The notes under the pieces are model-generated. The model was not told the DNA's origin and did no database searches. It saw only the letters and a list, made by a program, of their open reading frames with translations. 64,000 nucleotides of DNA from Bacteroidetes bacterium RIFCSPLOWO2_12_FULL_35_15 (GTDB taxonomy: Bacteria > Bacteroidota > Bacteroidia > 2-12-FULL-35-15), in NCBI GenBank assembly GCA_001769385.1, contig MEPB01000088.1, forward strand, positions 17,258 to 81,257, written 5' to 3'. The translations under genes and the position numbers were made by a program. How positions within the stretch are numbered: the stretch's first letter is position 1; the number at the start of each line of letters is the position of its first letter. Below are positions 62,943 through 64,000 of the stretch, piece by piece.

Positions 62943-63899
62943 ATGACCCCCGTAATTCCGGTATTTACAATTATCATGATTGCATTCGCGATACTAGTTC
63001 TTTTTCTTTCTTTTGTTACTGTCTCCCAGGGAACAATTGCTGTTGTTACTATTTTCGGGAAATACAGAAGAATTCTCGGACCAGGACTAAACTTAAAAAT
63101 TCCTTTTTTCGAAGTAGTTTACAAACGTATTTCTATTCAAAATCGTTCTGTCGAACTTGAATTTCAAGCAATAACAATAGATCAGGCGAATGTTTATTTT
63201 AAGGCAATGTTATTATATGCCGTTATTAATACAAATGAAGAAAGCATTAAAAATGTTGCTTTTAAATTTATTGATGATCGAAATTTAATGCAAGCATTGG
63301 TTCGAACGATCGAAGGATCTATTAGAGGTTTTGTTGCAACAAAAAAACAATCTGAAGTATTATCATTACGAAAAGAAATTGTTAATGATGTAAAAGAACA
63401 AATTGACCAAACTCTTGAAACATGGGGTTATCACCTTCTTGATCTTCAATTAAATGATATCACATTTGATGAAGAGATTATTAAATCAATGGCTAAAGTT
63501 GTTGCTTCAAGCAACTTAAAAGCTGCCGCTGAAAATGAAGGACAAGCTTTATTAATTACTAAAACCAAAGCTGCTGAAGCGGATGGAAATGCGACTAAAA
63601 TTGCTGCAGAAGCTGAACGTTTGGCAGCTCAGTTACGCGGACAAGGTGTTGCATTGTTCCGTGAAGAGGTGGCCAAGGGAATGAGTCAGGCTGCTAAAGA
63701 AATGGAACAGGCAAATTTAGATACCTCGGTTATCTTATTTAGTATGTGGACAGAAGCAATCAAAAACTTTGCAGAGTATGGCAAAGGAAATGTTATTTTC
63801 CTTGATGGCTCTAGCGAAGGAATGCATCGCACGATGCACGAAATGATGGCGATGAATAAATTAATGGACCCGAAAACGCAACCCCCTGTAAAGAAATAG
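62943..63899 (+). CDS. SPFH/Band 7 domain membrane protein
   Basis: 318 aa from the ATG at 62943; 28 upstream open codons overlap its promoter and are not used. A single N-terminal membrane segment (VFTIIMIAFAILVLFLSFV) is followed by the Band 7 domain (about 28-200: GTIAVVTIFGKYRRILGPGLNLKIP, RSVELEFQAITIDQANVYF). A long helical tail rich in Ala and Glu follows (about 200-260). Such proteins form ring-like assemblies in the inner membrane, often linked with proteases or membrane microdomains. No NfeD partner is visible in the remaining bases. Confidence 0.9.
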   Translation: MTPVIPVFTIIMIAFAILVLFLSFVTVSQGTIAVVTIFGKYRRILGPGLNLKIPFFEVVYKRISIQNRSVELEFQAITIDQANVYFKAMLLYAVINTNEESIKNVAFKFIDDRNLMQALVRTIEGSIRGFVATKKQSEVLSLRKEIVNDVKEQIDQTLETWGYHLLDLQLNDITFDEEIIKSMAKVVASSNLKAAAENEGQALLITKTKAAEADGNATKIAAEAERLAAQLRGQGVALFREEVAKGMSQAAKEMEQANLDTSVILFSMWTEAIKNFAEYGKGNVIFLDGSSEGMHRTMHEMMAMNKLMDPKTQPPVKK

Positions 63900-64000
63900 T
63901 ATATATTTTATCGGTATAATAGCAAAAAATAGTTGGTAAAACAACCTATAATCTAATATAGGTAAAGGATTGAAGGAAGGATATTGAAAGTGGTTTCAAT

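Overview
This is an AT-rich chromosomal window that looks like a member of the Bacteroidota. Several promoters fit the Bacteroidota pattern TTG-N17-24-TAnnTTTG (bioB, uvrA, the histidine kinase, the SPFH gene, rplS). The left end carries a flexirubin/dialkylresorcinol pigment operon. Secreted proteins are rich in thrombospondin type 3 calcium repeats and SPOR-like domains, and the intergenic spaces are full of the short repeats I associate with Bacteroidota. The genus cannot be read from the sequence. No rRNA, tRNA, CRISPR array, prophage or transposase gene was seen. LAYOUT. (1) 1-10000: minus-strand dialkylresorcinol/flexirubin-type operon (SDR reductase, KAS II, ACP, acyltransferase, a small unknown protein, a BtrH-like acyl-transfer protein, a secreted protein, DarA, DarB, and a dehydratase running off the left edge), with a divergent methyltransferase. 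(2) 10113-16527: small OmpA protein, queuosine-precursor transporter, and a biotin locus in the order bioB, outer-membrane barrel gene, bioF, bioD, bioA. (3) 16651-25857: housekeeping genes (trmD, rplS, prfC, mtaB), an oligopeptide-binding lipoprotein, an inositol monophosphatase and a CRP-family regulator with a perfect CRP-type palindrome over its own promoter. (4) 26079-28310: two methyltransferase-fold genes and two small unknown genes. (5) 28431-38185: seven-gene cluster related to Hyf/Hyc hydrogenases and complex I. (6) 38201-40783: patatin lipase and sodium/solute symporter. (7) 40888-51507: surface polysaccharide genes (asparagine-synthase-like enzyme, glycosyltransferase, Wza-like and Wzc-like proteins, RmlC, WecA-like transferase) followed by two cell-wall enzymes. 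(8) 51815-56921: PAS histidine kinase, uvrA, LOG-family protein. (9) 57208-63899: secreted TSP3/SPOR-like proteins, a small Lys/Thr-rich secreted protein and an SPFH protein. MAIN POINT. The complex in region 5 keeps the ion-pump side (charged residues of three antiporter-like subunits and the NuoH-like subunit). Aligned from memory with HycE and HycG, its large subunit has lost all four NiFe cysteines (A, T, S, G at those places), and its small NuoB-like subunit has lost all four ligands of the proximal iron-sulfur cluster (D, N, D, N). Only one [4Fe-4S] site can be completed, in a ferredoxin-like N-terminal domain fused to the small subunit. No hydrogenase maturation or formate dehydrogenase genes lie in the window. 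This is not a hydrogenase. It belongs with the Ehr-type complexes, and the extra loss of the proximal cluster makes it the best candidate here for an undescribed mechanism. SECONDARY POINTS. Two MITE-like copies with matching terminal inverted repeats lie at about 23.3 and 27.9 kb. A heptamer repeat sits in frame inside mtaB, and the end of bioA reads into an intergenic repeat.
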